In this document: piece after piece, positions 25,789 through 35,193 of the stretch
Layout of the letters: every line of letters starts with the position of its first letter
Numbering within the stretch: the first letter of the stretch is position 1
Source: RHKX01 sp046330415
GTDB lineage: Bacteria; Actinomycetota; Thermoleophilia; Solirubrobacterales; 70-9
Assembly (NCBI GenBank): GCA_046330415.1
Contig: JAXLSW010000008.1
Location: 186,001 to 250,000 of the forward strand
Length of the DNA: 64,000 nucleotides
Direction: 5' to 3'
Notes under the pieces: generated by a model
The model's database searches: none
What the model was told of the DNA's origin: nothing
What the model saw: the letters and a program-made list of their open reading frames with translations, nothing else
Program-made: the position numbers and the translations under genes

Positions 25789-26984
25789 GTCGGTGCGGCC
25801 GCGGCAACCTCAGCCGCCGCTGCCGCAGCCGCCTCCGACTCGTTGACCTTCCGGAGGTCGGAGATGATCCGCAGCGCCGCCGAGGTGAGCGGCGCGGCGA
25901 GGATCAGGCCGATGCCACCGAAGAGCGCACCGCCGGCGATGGTCACGATCAGCACGGCGAGAGGATGGATGCCGAGGGCGGCGCCCATCGCGAAGGGCTG
26001 GACGAGCTGCTGCAGGACGCCGTTGGCGAGCAGCTGCACGACGACCATCCCGATCGCCGCATCGGTCCCGGCGCTGAGCGACATCAGCACGGCGAAGGCT
26101 CCGGCCGTCCAGGCGCCGAGGTAGGGGATGAAGCCCCCGATGAACGTGACGAGGACGATGGTCGCGACCATCGGCACCCCGAGTATCAGCGCGCCGAGCG
26201 CGACCACCACCGAGCTGAAGGCGGCGACGATGGTGACGCCGAGGAAGTACCCGCGCAGCGAGCCGAGGATGCGCTGGGTCGAGATCCGCGCCACCGGTCG
26301 CGGCAGCGGCAGATGGCCCTCGACCCAGCCGCGGATCAACGGTCCGTCCTTGAGCAGGAAGAAGAGGCTGAGCACGACCATCGCGAGGAAGAACGCGAAC
26401 GACGAGAGCTCCGCGATGCCCCCCGCGAGACCCCGCAGCAGGGCGGAGACCGCATCGGAGGATCCCGAGGAGCCCTTCTGCGTCGCGTTCGCCGCCGAAT
26501 CGGGGTTGATCCCGAGGTCCTTCAACCCCTGCGTGATCTTCCCCTTCGCATCGTCGAGGTGGTCGCCGATCTCATCCGCCTCACCGGTGATGCCGCCGAT
26601 GATGAGCAGCGTGATCGCGGTGCCGAGCACGACCACCGTCAGCAGCATCAGGGCCGCGCCGAGCGCCCTTGGCACGTGCCTTCGATTCAGCCACGAGACC
26701 GCCGGGGACAGCACCGCGGCGATGATCGACGCGACGATCACGGGGATGACGATCACGGCGGTCAGCGACGCCAGCCAGACCATGCCGACGAGGAACACCG
26801 TGACGCCGACGAGCAGCCACGCCATCAGGCCGATGTCGCGCAGCCAGCCGGGGACGGAGATCACCCCGGTCAGGTCGGCGCCGTCGAGCTCGATGTAGTC
26901 GGGCTCAGCCGCGGGCTCGCCGTCACCGGCGCTCTCGCCGCCCTGCCCGCCCTGTCTCTTGAAATGAACTCGCCCGCGGATCAC
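25785..26984 (-). CDS. AI-2E family transporter
   Basis: 399 residues, starting from GTG 26984, which overlaps the upstream gene stop (GTGA). About eight membrane segments fit the AI-2E/PerM family; the LPLPRPVARISTQRILGSLRGYFLG region and the GFIPYLGAWTAG motif are typical. A hydrophilic loop near residues 150-185 precedes the third block. Members export autoinducer-2 or act as sodium/proton antiporters, so the substrate is open. An Ala-rich tail ends the protein. Confidence 0.88.
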   Translation of the reverse strand: MIRGRVHFKRQGGQGGESAGDGEPAAEPDYIELDGADLTGVISVPGWLRDIGLMAWLLVGVTVFLVGMVWLASLTAVIVIPVIVASIIAAVLSPAVSWLNRRHVPRALGAALMLLTVVVLGTAITLLIIGGITGEADEIGDHLDDAKGKITQGLKDLGINPDSAANATQKGSSGSSDAVSALLRGLAGGIAELSSFAFFLAMVVLSLFFLLKDGPLIRGWVEGHLPLPRPVARISTQRILGSLRGYFLGVTIVAAFSSVVVALGALILGVPMVATIVLVTFIGGFIPYLGAWTAGAFAVLMSLSAGTDAAIGMVVVQLLANGVLQQLVQPFAMGAALGIHPLAVLIVTIAGGALFGGIGLILAAPLTSAALRIISDLRKVNESEAAAAAAAEVAAAAPT

Positions 26985-28990
26985 GCCGGCACCTCCGCTT
27001 CCTCGATGCTCCCTTCGGGCTCCGGACCCTGGAGCGCGTCGCGCCATCCTCGCAAGACCTCGTTGACGGCGGCGGCGCCGATGATCTCCGCCGGCGCCTC
27101 GAGATGCTCCGGGTGGAGGATGAAGGGCCGCGTCTGCGGGCCGCCGAGCCCACCGTGGAAGGAGATCAGCTCCTCGAACGCGCAGCCCTCGTCGAGCTCG
27201 GGGTCGTAGAAGCTCCCCACGAGCAGGTCGGGAGCGTGCTCGAAGCCGTGCGTGCGGAGGATGTGCGCCTCCGCGTTCGCCGAGAAGTGCTCGAGCGGGT
27301 CACTGCCCTCGATGCGGCCCTCCCGCGGGATGCGGCGCCCCTCGTTGCCGAGGACGAGCGGGCCCTGCTCGGCGGAGTCGACGAGCACCCAGCCGACGTG
27401 GGGGTGCCCGGCAACCGCCTCGACGAGGCCGGGGTGCTGCTCGTCGAGCTCCTCGATCGTCAGGCGGTGGTCGGAGTCGGTCAGGTAGACGAGCCCGAGG
27501 TTCCCCGAGCCCATCACGAGCGCGCCGCCTCCGGGCATGTCCGGATCCTCCTCCTCGTCGGCGCGGCGCCCGGTCGCCTCAGCCGCGGCCATCCCGACCA
27601 TCGCCGCCTGCTCGTCGCCGCCGCTGCGGTCGACGACCGATCCCTGCAGGTGCTCGTCGACGAGCTCGTCGAGGCCGTACCCGTTGCGCTGCTTGAAGGT
27701 GGCGCCCTGAGTCTGGCCGTGGTCGGAGAGGACGACGATCTCGTAGGGGCGCGCCGCGAACTCACGAGCGCGATCGATGCGGCCGAACTGCTGGTCGAGC
27801 TTGCGCAACGCCTCCATCGTGTCGGCGCGGCGCAGCCCCGAGTGGTGGGCGACCTCGTCGTAGGAAGCGAACGTGGCGTAGACGGCGGGGCGCCCGCGCA
27901 TCATGTCCCCGAGCACGCCGAACACGACCAGGTCGCGGACGACGACGCACATCGCGCCGCGCAGGAACGGGTACTTGCCCCCGCGGTGACCGCGCGGGAG
28001 GACGCCGCGGCGCTTCGCGCGGGCGGCGGCGGTCCACTCGATGAAGACCTCGGCCGCGAAGAGCGCCAGCGCCCGGGTCACGTTGAAGCCGTTGGCCAGG
28101 AAGTCCCGGTAGCCGGGGTTGGCCTTCATCTCGGCGTCCATCCTGCTGACGGTGAGGATCGTCTCGTCCGCGTCGCCCGACAGCAGGTTGCCGCGGCTCG
28201 CGCCTCCGTCGGAGAGCAGCCCGTGGCCCGTCGAGAGGCGGCGCTCGATCTCGGCGCAGTCCTTCGGAGCCGAGCAGGTCATCAGGTTGCCGGTGTCGCG
28301 CTCGTACCAGCGGAAGGCGGGGATGCCCTCGTTGGAGCCGAGGAGGATCCCGGCCTGGCTCGCCCCGGTCTGCGAGGAGAGGTCGGTCTCCCACTCGCTG
28401 AGCCTGTAGCCGTCCTCGGCCGCCCACCGTGCGAGGTTGGGGGCGTAGCCGTCCTGCATCGCGGCGCGCAGGATCGGCAGGCCGAGGCCGTCGATCTCGA
28501 GGAAGACGATCCCCGGGGTCGTCTCAGCGGGGCGCCGGCCCTGCCGGCGGGCGATCCGTTGGATCACGCGGAGCGAGTAGCGATCGTCGTCGTTGGTGCC
28601 CAGGACCACAGCGACGGCGATGGCGAGCCCGGAGATGACGATCGCCGCGAGCAGCGCGTCGCCGAAGCCGTCGACGCTGACGTTGCCGTCGAGCGCGCTG
28701 TCGGCGAGCACCAGCGCGCCGGCATCGATCGCGAGGACGAGCAGGAAGCCGAGGACCAAGGTGAACGGCATCCGGATTGCGGCGACGATCGGCGGCAGGA
28801 CCGCGTTGACCACCGCGATGGCCGCGGCGACGAGGAACGCCGAGAGCGGGTCCTCGAGATGGAAGCCGGGGACGATCCATGCGGCGAGGAACACCGCGAC
28901 GGCGTTGGTCGTCCATCCGACCAGAAGGCGTAGGGGGCTGATCCCGAGGCGACTGGGGGTCCAGCCTTCCTCGCGGCGGTCATCTCTCAC
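26981..28990 (-). CDS. Holin-like membrane domain fused to alkaline-phosphatase-superfamily phosphodiesterase
   Basis: 669 residues, starting from GTG 28990. Residues 15-135 form four membrane segments resembling the mycobacterial 4-TMS holin family (LVGWTTNAVAVFLAAWIVPG). From about 160 the soluble domain begins with FLEIDGLGLPIL, a metal- and nucleophile-region motif of type I phosphodiesterases/nucleotide pyrophosphatases; IVVLSDHGQTQG provides the later Asp-His metal ligands and a distal FHGGLG is near residue 620. It probably acts on a phosphodiester outside the membrane. First gene of the operon with AI-2E and MFS transporters. Confidence 0.85.
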   Translation of the reverse strand: MRDDRREEGWTPSRLGISPLRLLVGWTTNAVAVFLAAWIVPGFHLEDPLSAFLVAAAIAVVNAVLPPIVAAIRMPFTLVLGFLLVLAIDAGALVLADSALDGNVSVDGFGDALLAAIVISGLAIAVAVVLGTNDDDRYSLRVIQRIARRQGRRPAETTPGIVFLEIDGLGLPILRAAMQDGYAPNLARWAAEDGYRLSEWETDLSSQTGASQAGILLGSNEGIPAFRWYERDTGNLMTCSAPKDCAEIERRLSTGHGLLSDGGASRGNLLSGDADETILTVSRMDAEMKANPGYRDFLANGFNVTRALALFAAEVFIEWTAAARAKRRGVLPRGHRGGKYPFLRGAMCVVVRDLVVFGVLGDMMRGRPAVYATFASYDEVAHHSGLRRADTMEALRKLDQQFGRIDRAREFAARPYEIVVLSDHGQTQGATFKQRNGYGLDELVDEHLQGSVVDRSGGDEQAAMVGMAAAEATGRRADEEEDPDMPGGGALVMGSGNLGLVYLTDSDHRLTIEELDEQHPGLVEAVAGHPHVGWVLVDSAEQGPLVLGNEGRRIPREGRIEGSDPLEHFSANAEAHILRTHGFEHAPDLLVGSFYDPELDEGCAFEELISFHGGLGGPQTRPFILHPEHLEAPAEIIGAAAVNEVLRGWRDALQGPEPEGSIEEAEVPA

Positions 28991-29272
28991 CCGACAAGGA
29001 TCGCCGCCTCGGCGGACGTCGCGCAAGCGGGCACGCACCACCCGGAGGGTGTGGCCCCCTCCGCGGGCGGGGCGCGCATCCCCCCGCGAATGGTGCTCAC
29101 CCCATTGCACGCGCCCAGAGCCGCCGTGGAGACTGAATCGGCCGGATACCCCATCGCCTTCGTCATCTGCACGCCCATCACCCACGGAGCAAGGCGTCTG
29201 GGCTGATGACGGCCGGGACGGTGGCCACAATGAGCCCCGCCCCATGAAATCGATGACGTGAAGGAGAGGACG

Positions 29273-30601
29273 TTGAACGAAGCACGAGGGCGCCGAGCGC
29301 TGCCGCTGATCCTGATCGTCCTGGCGACGATCATCGGGACCGTCTCCGTCTTCGCGCTGTGGGGGAAGCGGCAGCTTCTCGAGAACGAGACGTTCGCCAA
29401 CACGAGCGGCGAGCTGATCCAGAACGAGGAGATCCAGACCTCGGTCGCGAACTTCCTCACCACCTCGCTGTTCGACAACGTCGACGTCCAGGCCCAGCTC
29501 GCCGATCGTCTGCCGCCGAACCTGCAGCCTCTCGCCGGCCCGGCGACGGGAGCCCTCCGCAACCTCGTCGACAACCTCGCTCTAAGGGCGCTCCAGCAGC
29601 CCCGGGTCCAGGCGCTCTGGGAGGACGCGATCTCGACCGCTCACGCTCAGCTCATCAAGCTGATCAAGGACGAGGGTGAGTTCGTCAGCACCACCGACGG
29701 CGTCGTCACCGTCGACCTGAAGGCGATCCTCTCCGACGTCGCCTCCCAGATCGGGATCAGCCCCAGCGTCACCGACAAGCTCCCCGCGCAGGCGACCTCC
29801 TTCGAGGTGATGCGTTCAGACGAGCTCGAAGCAGCGCAGAAGGGGGTCAACCTCCTGCAGACCCTCGCCTACGTGCTCACCTTCCTGTCGCTGCTCCTCT
29901 ACGTGATCGCGATCGCGGTGGCCGGCTCCAGGCGTCGGCAGACGCTGCGCAACGTCGGCATCAGCTTCGTCGGGGTCGGCGCGTTGGTCCTCCTGCTCCG
30001 CAACTTCGGGGCCACCGTGGTCGTCGACCAGCTCAGCTCCACACCGGCCACCGACGCCCCGATCGAGAGCGCCTACACGATCTCCACCTCCCTGCTCAAG
30101 GAATCCGGCCAGAGCCTGATCATCTACGGAATCGTCATGATCCTCGCCGCCTGGCTCGCCGGGCCTTCGAGTTGGGCGACCTCGATCCGGCGCTTCTTCA
30201 CCCCGTACCTGCGCCAGCCTCAGTTCGCCTACGGCGGCCTCGCGATCCTCCTGGTCCTGCTCTTCTGGTGGGATCCGGTGGTCGCGACCCACCGCCTCGC
30301 CCCCTCGTTGATCCTGGTGGCCGCGCTCCTCGTCGGCACCGAGGTTCTGCGACGTCAGGTGATCCGCGAGTTCCCCGACGAGGTCACGACCCACTCCCCG
30401 GCGGGGGTCGCCCAGCGGGTCGCCGAGCGCATCAACGAGGCCCGTGAGAATCGCGTCCAACGCCGCGCGGCGGCGGCGCCCGCGGCTAGCGAGACCGGTG
30501 ATCGCGTTGCCCTGCTCGAGCGGCTCGGCAGCCTGCATGACAAGGGGCTGCTGACCGACGACGAGCTCGCCGCTGAGAAGCAACGGCTGCTCAGCACTTG
30601 A
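29273..30601 (+). CDS. Membrane protein with C-terminal SHOCT domain
   Basis: 442 residues from TTG 29273, preceded at a good distance by AAGGAGAGG; GTG 29258 is an in-frame alternative five codons upstream. One N-terminal membrane segment precedes an extracytosolic helical domain (about 40-185, LLENETFANTSGELIQNEEI), then four or five further segments and a cytosolic tail. The last 30 residues (LLERLGSLHDKGLLTDDELA) are a SHOCT oligomerisation motif. Family unknown. Followed 34 bp later by another SHOCT membrane protein. The 282 bp upstream hold only a hairpin (29043-29063) and no gene. Confidence 0.75.
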   Translation: MNEARGRRALPLILIVLATIIGTVSVFALWGKRQLLENETFANTSGELIQNEEIQTSVANFLTTSLFDNVDVQAQLADRLPPNLQPLAGPATGALRNLVDNLALRALQQPRVQALWEDAISTAHAQLIKLIKDEGEFVSTTDGVVTVDLKAILSDVASQIGISPSVTDKLPAQATSFEVMRSDELEAAQKGVNLLQTLAYVLTFLSLLLYVIAIAVAGSRRRQTLRNVGISFVGVGALVLLLRNFGATVVVDQLSSTPATDAPIESAYTISTSLLKESGQSLIIYGIVMILAAWLAGPSSWATSIRRFFTPYLRQPQFAYGGLAILLVLLFWWDPVVATHRLAPSLILVAALLVGTEVLRRQVIREFPDEVTTHSPAGVAQRVAERINEARENRVQRRAAAAPAASETGDRVALLERLGSLHDKGLLTDDELAAEKQRLLST

Positions 30602-30635
30602 CCCTCACCAACCAGAGAGAAAGGAATCCCAAGCG

Positions 30636-31040
30636 ATGCTGATCGCTGAAACCGACTACCCGTTCCTCGACATCGTCGGAACGATGCTCATCTTCTTCGC
30701 CTGGATGGCGTGGCTGTGGATCGCCATCACGATCTTCGCCGACATCTTCAGGCGCAAGGACATGGGCGGCTTCACGAAGGCGCTGTGGTGCATCTTCGTG
30801 ATCCTGGTGCCGTTCGTCGGCGTGCTGATCTACCTGATCGCCTACCACAACGGCATGGCCGAGCGGAACGTCAAGCAGGTAGAAGCCAACCAGGCCGCGT
30901 TCGACGACTACGTCCGCAAGACCGCGGGCGGAGGCGCTGAGGAGATCGCGCAGGCCAAGAAGCTGCTCGACGAGGGCACGATCAACCAGTCCGAGTTCGA
31001 GACGCTGAAGGCGCGCGCCACCGGCGCCGCCAGCAGCTAG
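30636..31040 (+). CDS. Small SHOCT-domain membrane protein (PLDc_N-like)
   Basis: 134 residues. Two membrane segments (about 13-36 and 48-70) in the pattern of the phospholipase-D-nuclease N-terminal domain, with WCIFVILVPFVGVLIYLIAY, are followed by a cytosolic helix and a SHOCT motif (IAQAKKLLDEGTINQSEFET). GAGAAAGGAATCC upstream is a good ribosome-binding site. Such proteins are widespread in actinobacteria with no assigned role. It lies downstream of the larger SHOCT protein and 33 bp upstream of the response-regulator gene. Confidence 0.85.
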   Translation: MLIAETDYPFLDIVGTMLIFFAWMAWLWIAITIFADIFRRKDMGGFTKALWCIFVILVPFVGVLIYLIAYHNGMAERNVKQVEANQAAFDDYVRKTAGGGAEEIAQAKKLLDEGTINQSEFETLKARATGAASS

Positions 31041-31073
31041 TTCACGTTCCGGCGTAGGCTGGGCGCGTCGGAG

Positions 31074-31757
31074 ATGACGACGCGCCTGGCCATCGCCGAG
31101 GACACCTACCTGGTTCGGGAGGCGCTCGAGCGCCTGCTCGAGACCGTCCCTGAGATCGAGGTCGTGGCGTCCTGCGGCGACCTCGAGGAGCTTCGCGAGC
31201 GGATCGCTGAGGTGAGACCCGAGGTCGTCCTCACCGACATCCGGATGCCGCCGACCGGGACCGACGAAGGCATCCGCCTCGCCGCGGAGCTGCGTGAGAG
31301 CGACCCGGAGGTCGGTGTCGTCGTGCTCAGCCAGTACTCGGAGCCCGAGTTCGTGGTCCGGCTCTTCGAGGACGGCTCAGACGGACGCGCCTACCTGCTC
31401 AAGGAGCGGGTGGCCGACCGGGGCGAGCTGGTCGGCGCGATCGATGCCGTCAAGGAGGGCGGCTCGTTCATCGACCCGAAGGTCGTCGAGGTGATGGTGC
31501 AGGCCCGGGCTCGGGCGGAGAGCTCACCGCTGCGGGAGCTGACGCCGCGGGAGCTCGAGGTGCTGTCGTTGGTCGCCAACGGGAGCAGCAACTCGGCGGT
31601 CGCCGAGGAGCTCGTGCTCACCAAGCGAGCCGTCGAGAAGCACATCAACTCGATCTTCCTCAAGCTCGGGCTCACGCACGATCCGAGCGAGGACGCGATC
31701 AGCAAGCGCGTCAAGGCTGTGCTCCTCTACCTGGCCGACGCCGACCTCCCGCGCTGA
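31074..31757 (+). CDS. NarL/FixJ-family response regulator
   Basis: 227 residues. Receiver domain with phospho-acceptor Asp55 (VVLTDIRMPP), acidic pair in AEDTYLV, and Lys in YLLKERV. A LuxR-type HTH follows: LTPRELEVLSLVANGSSNSAVAEEL with recognition helix KRAVEKHINSIF. A 40-residue extension beyond the HTH is short and basic. A likely partner is the kinase at 32296, though a CheY-like receiver lies between them. The downstream hairpin at 31763 suggests this transcript ends here. Confidence 0.93.
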   Translation: MTTRLAIAEDTYLVREALERLLETVPEIEVVASCGDLEELRERIAEVRPEVVLTDIRMPPTGTDEGIRLAAELRESDPEVGVVVLSQYSEPEFVVRLFEDGSDGRAYLLKERVADRGELVGAIDAVKEGGSFIDPKVVEVMVQARARAESSPLRELTPRELEVLSLVANGSSNSAVAEELVLTKRAVEKHINSIFLKLGLTHDPSEDAISKRVKAVLLYLADADLPR

Positions 31758-31762
31758 GGTCC

Positions 31763-31785
31763 GGGGGGCGCGCACCCCCCGCTTT
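31763..31785 (+). terminator. Terminator-like hairpin after response regulator
   Basis: Six-bp G/C stem GGGGGG-CGCGCA-CCCCCC followed by GCTTT, starting six bases after the stop codon. Confidence 0.65.
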
Positions 31786-31843
31786 CAGGGTGCCCGCCGC
31801 ATGGTGCTGAAGGGCCGCGCGTGGGAAGTTCTGAGAAGGGCAG

Positions 31844-32251
31844 ATGCACGATCTCCAGGATCCAGACCACGATGTGAGGACGCTCGTCGTCGATGACAGC
31901 GAGGCGTTCCTCGAGGTCGCCGCCGATGTGGTCGGAGCGACACCGGGGTTCACGTCGGTCGGTGTGGTCTCGTCCCCGAGCGTCGCGCTGGATCTGCTCA
32001 TCTCGAGCGAGCCGGAGCTGGCCGTGATCGACGTCCACATGCCGCGGATGGACGGCATCGAGCTGACCCGCCGGTTCAAGACGCTGCGACCGCAGACCGC
32101 GGTCGCGCTGATCTCGGCCGACGACCCCGAGCACCTGCCGCCGGCGGTTCGGGAATGCGGCGCCGACGCCGTCCTCGACAAGCGCGACTTCGGGCCCCGC
32201 TGGCTGCGCTCGCTGCTGCCGAGGTTCGAGTCGCGACGGCGTCGGCCCTGA
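31844..32251 (+). CDS. Single-domain receiver (CheY-like) response regulator
   Basis: 135 residues. Asp pair in LVVDDSEAF, phospho-acceptor Asp63 in AVIDVHMP, Ser in LISADDP and the conserved Lys in VLDKRDF complete the receiver active site. There is no output domain, only a short Arg-rich tail. A ribosome-binding site GAGAAGGG precedes the ATG. It is immediately upstream of the histidine kinase gene and may shuttle phosphate from it. Confidence 0.9.
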   Translation: MHDLQDPDHDVRTLVVDDSEAFLEVAADVVGATPGFTSVGVVSSPSVALDLLISSEPELAVIDVHMPRMDGIELTRRFKTLRPQTAVALISADDPEHLPPAVRECGADAVLDKRDFGPRWLRSLLPRFESRRRRP

Positions 32252-32295
32252 GTCGCCGGCGGCTCCACCACTTGTATCCTCGCCGCTGCTGACCG

Positions 32296-34077
32296 ATGGC
32301 CCGACGAACCCGCAGCCCCGGGGGATGGGCAGACCAGCTCTTGGTCCCCCTGACGATCCCGCTCGCTCTGGCCGCGCCCGCCTTCGCGCTCTCGAACCCG
32401 GACCTCCCAGCGCAGTGGCTGGCCGCGGTGCTCAGCTTCCTCATCGTCGCGACGCCGATCGGCGTCGGCGCCTACGCGCGACGCTTCGAGGCATCCCACC
32501 GCTTCGGCTCCCAGCTCGTCCTGCTGAGCATCGGCCTGTTCCTGACCACGCTCTCCTACTCAGACTCGAGCCTGCTCTACAGCGTCGGTCGCATGGCGTC
32601 CTGGGTCATGGAGGTCGCGATCCTCTACGTGCTCTGCGCCTACCCGACCGGGCGGCTCACGGAGCGGTCGGAGCGGCTCACGGTCATCGCGGGCTCCCTC
32701 GTGGTCGGGCTTCTCTTCTTCCCCACCGTCCCGTTCGCCGACTTCCCGTCGCCGACGCCATGGAGCACCTGCGACAGCTCCTGCCCGGCCAGCTTCTTCG
32801 CCGGCAGCGACGACCCGGCGTTCGTCGGCGACATCCTGCAGCCGCTGCGGGCCCTCCTCGCGACGGGCGTGTTCCTCGCGGCGGGAATCGTGCTGGCGCG
32901 TCGCGTCCAACGCTCCAGCCCGCTGGCCCGCACCTCGCTGACGCCGGTTCTGAGCGTCGCCGTCGTGCGCTTCGTCGCCGAGGGCTTCTTCCTCGTCGTG
33001 CGTTCGCTCGACATCGATGCGGAGACCCTCGCTCCCTTCCTCATCCTGATTGCCCTGACGATCCCGGTCATGGCGCTTGGGTTCCTCGTCGGGCTGCTGC
33101 GTTGGCGCCTGCGCACGGCGCGGGCGCTCGAGGGCTTGAACGGGCAGCTCGACCGCACCGGTGACGCGGTATCGCTGCAGCGGGTGCTCCGCCATTGCCT
33201 GGAGGATCCTTCGCTGGAGCTCTACCTGCGGGCCGCCGATGGCAGCGACCGCTGGCTCGACGTCCACGGCGCCGAGGTCGAGGTGGCCGCGGGACCGGGA
33301 CGCTCGCTGTGTCCGATCGAGATCGACGGGGACGTCCCCGCTCAGGTCTCATGCGATCCCGCCGCCTGCGCGCAGCCGGCGCTGATCGACGGGATGCGGG
33401 CGGCGATCGGCTCCTTCCTCGACCACGACAGGCTCACGGCGGAGCTGCAGAGAACGCTCGCCGAGGTCGACGCCTCGCGGACGAGAATCGCCGCGGCCGC
33501 CGACGCGACCCGCCGCCAGATCGAACGCGATCTCCACGACGGCACCCAGCAACGGCTGGTCGCGCTGCGGATCCGGCTGGAGCTGATCGAGGCGGAGGTG
33601 GCCGCGCGGCCGGAGCGGGCCCAGGCGATGCTGCAGGAGATCGTGCCTCAGGTCGAGGCGGTGATCTCGGAGGTTCGCGACCTCAGCCGGGGCATCTACC
33701 CGCCGCTGCTGACGGACGCCGGGCCGGCGGCTGCGCTGCGCGGGATCGCGACCGGCCTGCCCATCGAGACGCGGGTCAACGGCGAGCTCGGGAGGCGGGA
33801 CAAGGAGGTGGAGGCGGCGATCTACTTCTGCTGCCTGGAGGCGGTGCAGAACGCGATCAAGCACGGCGAGGGGCTCAGCCTGATCACGATCGACATCGAG
33901 GACGGCTCGGTCATCTCGTTCGAGGTCCGCGACGACGGCGGCGGGTTCGATTCCGCAGCCGAGCGGGCGGGGGCGGGCATCACGAACATGCACGACCGGA
34001 TGGCGACGGTCGGCGGCGGCCTGACTGTCTCCCGATACAACGGCGGCACGCGGGTCAGGGGCGTCATCCGGGACTGA
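32296..34077 (+). CDS. Membrane-bound HisKA_3 sensor histidine kinase
   Basis: 593 residues. About eight N-terminal membrane segments (residues 15-275) form an uncharacterised sensor, followed by a short regulatory region with several Cys (around 345-365), then the dimerisation box RRQIERDLHDGTQQRLVAL with phospho-acceptor His414. The HATPase_c domain has N-box EAVQNAIKHG and G-boxes DDGGGFD and GAGITNMHDR. The HD[GL]xxQQRL pattern is of the NarX/DesK class, which pairs with NarL-type regulators such as the one at 31074. The signal is unknown. Confidence 0.92.
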   Translation: MARRTRSPGGWADQLLVPLTIPLALAAPAFALSNPDLPAQWLAAVLSFLIVATPIGVGAYARRFEASHRFGSQLVLLSIGLFLTTLSYSDSSLLYSVGRMASWVMEVAILYVLCAYPTGRLTERSERLTVIAGSLVVGLLFFPTVPFADFPSPTPWSTCDSSCPASFFAGSDDPAFVGDILQPLRALLATGVFLAAGIVLARRVQRSSPLARTSLTPVLSVAVVRFVAEGFFLVVRSLDIDAETLAPFLILIALTIPVMALGFLVGLLRWRLRTARALEGLNGQLDRTGDAVSLQRVLRHCLEDPSLELYLRAADGSDRWLDVHGAEVEVAAGPGRSLCPIEIDGDVPAQVSCDPAACAQPALIDGMRAAIGSFLDHDRLTAELQRTLAEVDASRTRIAAAADATRRQIERDLHDGTQQRLVALRIRLELIEAEVAARPERAQAMLQEIVPQVEAVISEVRDLSRGIYPPLLTDAGPAAALRGIATGLPIETRVNGELGRRDKEVEAAIYFCCLEAVQNAIKHGEGLSLITIDIEDGSVISFEVRDDGGGFDSAAERAGAGITNMHDRMATVGGGLTVSRYNGGTRVRGVIRD

Positions 34078-34094
34078 GCCCGGGGTGTCAACGT

Positions 34095-34112
34095 TCGTTG
34101 CCTGTGCAACGA
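34095..34112 (+). promoter_or_regulatory. Short inverted repeat upstream of the flippase-like gene
   Basis: TCGTTGC-CTGT-GCAACGA, a 7-bp perfect arm pair ending seven bases before the GTG start at 34120. It could be an operator or a leader hairpin limiting initiation. No further support. Confidence 0.3.
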
Positions 34113-34119
34113 TGTTGTC

Positions 34120-35187
34120 GTGTCTTCGGTCAGGGTCAGGGACGAGGCGGAGTCGGCTGAAGCGAGCGATGCCGGCAGCGAGTTCGAGCCGCGGGCGCTG
34201 CTGCGCAAGAGCGTCCCCGCCTTCGTCGCGATCGCGGTCCTGATCCTGATCGCGATCTTCGCCCCCGGGCTCGGCGAGGTTCGCGACAAGCTGGTGGACG
34301 CCTCACCGGGCTGGGTGCTGATCGCCATCGTCTTCGAGGCGCTCTCGTTCGGCTCCTACATAGTCATGTTCGCGCCGGTCTTCTGCCGCGGGATGAGCTG
34401 GGAGCGGAGCTGGGAGATCGGCGGCTCCGAGCTCGCGGTCGGCTCCCTGATCCCGGCCAGCGGAGCGGCCGGGGTCGCCCTCGGCGCCTGGGTTCTGCAC
34501 GAGGGCGGGATGGACTCCGACATGATCGCGCGCCGCTCCGTCGCCTTCCTGCTGATCAAGAGCTCGGTCAACTTCATCGCGGTGGCGATCATCGGGATGA
34601 TCATGTGGCTCGGGATCTTCGGCGCCGACGAGCCCTGGACGCTGACCCTCCTGCCGGCGCTGATGTCGATCGCCGTCATCGTCGCGGTGCTGCTCATCCC
34701 CCGCTTCGGTCCGGGAGATGATCCGCCGCCCGGCGCGTCGCGCACCAAGCGCTTCATCTCCGCCAGCCGCACGGCGCTGATCACCGGCACCGAGGTGGCC
34801 GTCGAGCGGATCGGCTCCGGGAACATGCGGTTGATCGGCGGGGCGATCGGCTACTGGATCTTCGACAACGCGGTCCTGTGGGCGACGTTCCACGCCTTCG
34901 GCTACTCGCCCGACATCGGGATCGTCCTGATGGGCTACCTGATCGGGCAGATGGGTGGATTGCTGCCGATCCCCGGCGGCGTAGGCGGGATCGACGGCGG
35001 CCTGATCGGGACCCTCATCGTCTACGGCGCGCCGGCCGCCGTGGTGGCCGCGGCGGTTCTCGTCTACCGGGTCATCCTCTTCTGGTTGCCACTTCTGCTC
35101 GGCTCGATCGCCTTCTTCCAGCTCCGCCGCTCGATGCCGACCGGCAACGAGCTCGCCGCGAGCGAGCAGGCGGTCGCGACGGCCTGA
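34120..35187 (+). CDS. Lysylphosphatidylglycerol-synthase-TM / UPF0104-like flippase
   Basis: 355 residues from GTG. A soluble N-terminus of about 30 residues is followed by eight or more membrane segments. The pattern SLIPASGAAGVALGAWVL and GYLIGQMGGLLPIPGGVGGIDGG matches the lysylphosphatidylglycerol synthase transmembrane (UPF0104) family, in which such proteins flip or synthesise lipids. No synthase domain is attached, so a flippase-like or glycosyl-lipid role is more likely. The next gene, an M23 peptidase, is 54 bp downstream. Confidence 0.85.
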   Translation: MSSVRVRDEAESAEASDAGSEFEPRALLRKSVPAFVAIAVLILIAIFAPGLGEVRDKLVDASPGWVLIAIVFEALSFGSYIVMFAPVFCRGMSWERSWEIGGSELAVGSLIPASGAAGVALGAWVLHEGGMDSDMIARRSVAFLLIKSSVNFIAVAIIGMIMWLGIFGADEPWTLTLLPALMSIAVIVAVLLIPRFGPGDDPPPGASRTKRFISASRTALITGTEVAVERIGSGNMRLIGGAIGYWIFDNAVLWATFHAFGYSPDIGIVLMGYLIGQMGGLLPIPGGVGGIDGGLIGTLIVYGAPAAVVAAAVLVYRVILFWLPLLLGSIAFFQLRRSMPTGNELAASEQAVATA

Positions 35188-35193
35188 GTCGCC

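Noticed and set aside
28991..29272. Riboswitch in the 282-bp divergent region upstream of the SHOCT membrane protein
   Set aside because: A CGGAGGG/CCCTCCG hairpin at 29043-29063 is present, but I could not match any known riboswitch core (cobalamin, c-di-AMP, TPP, glycine).
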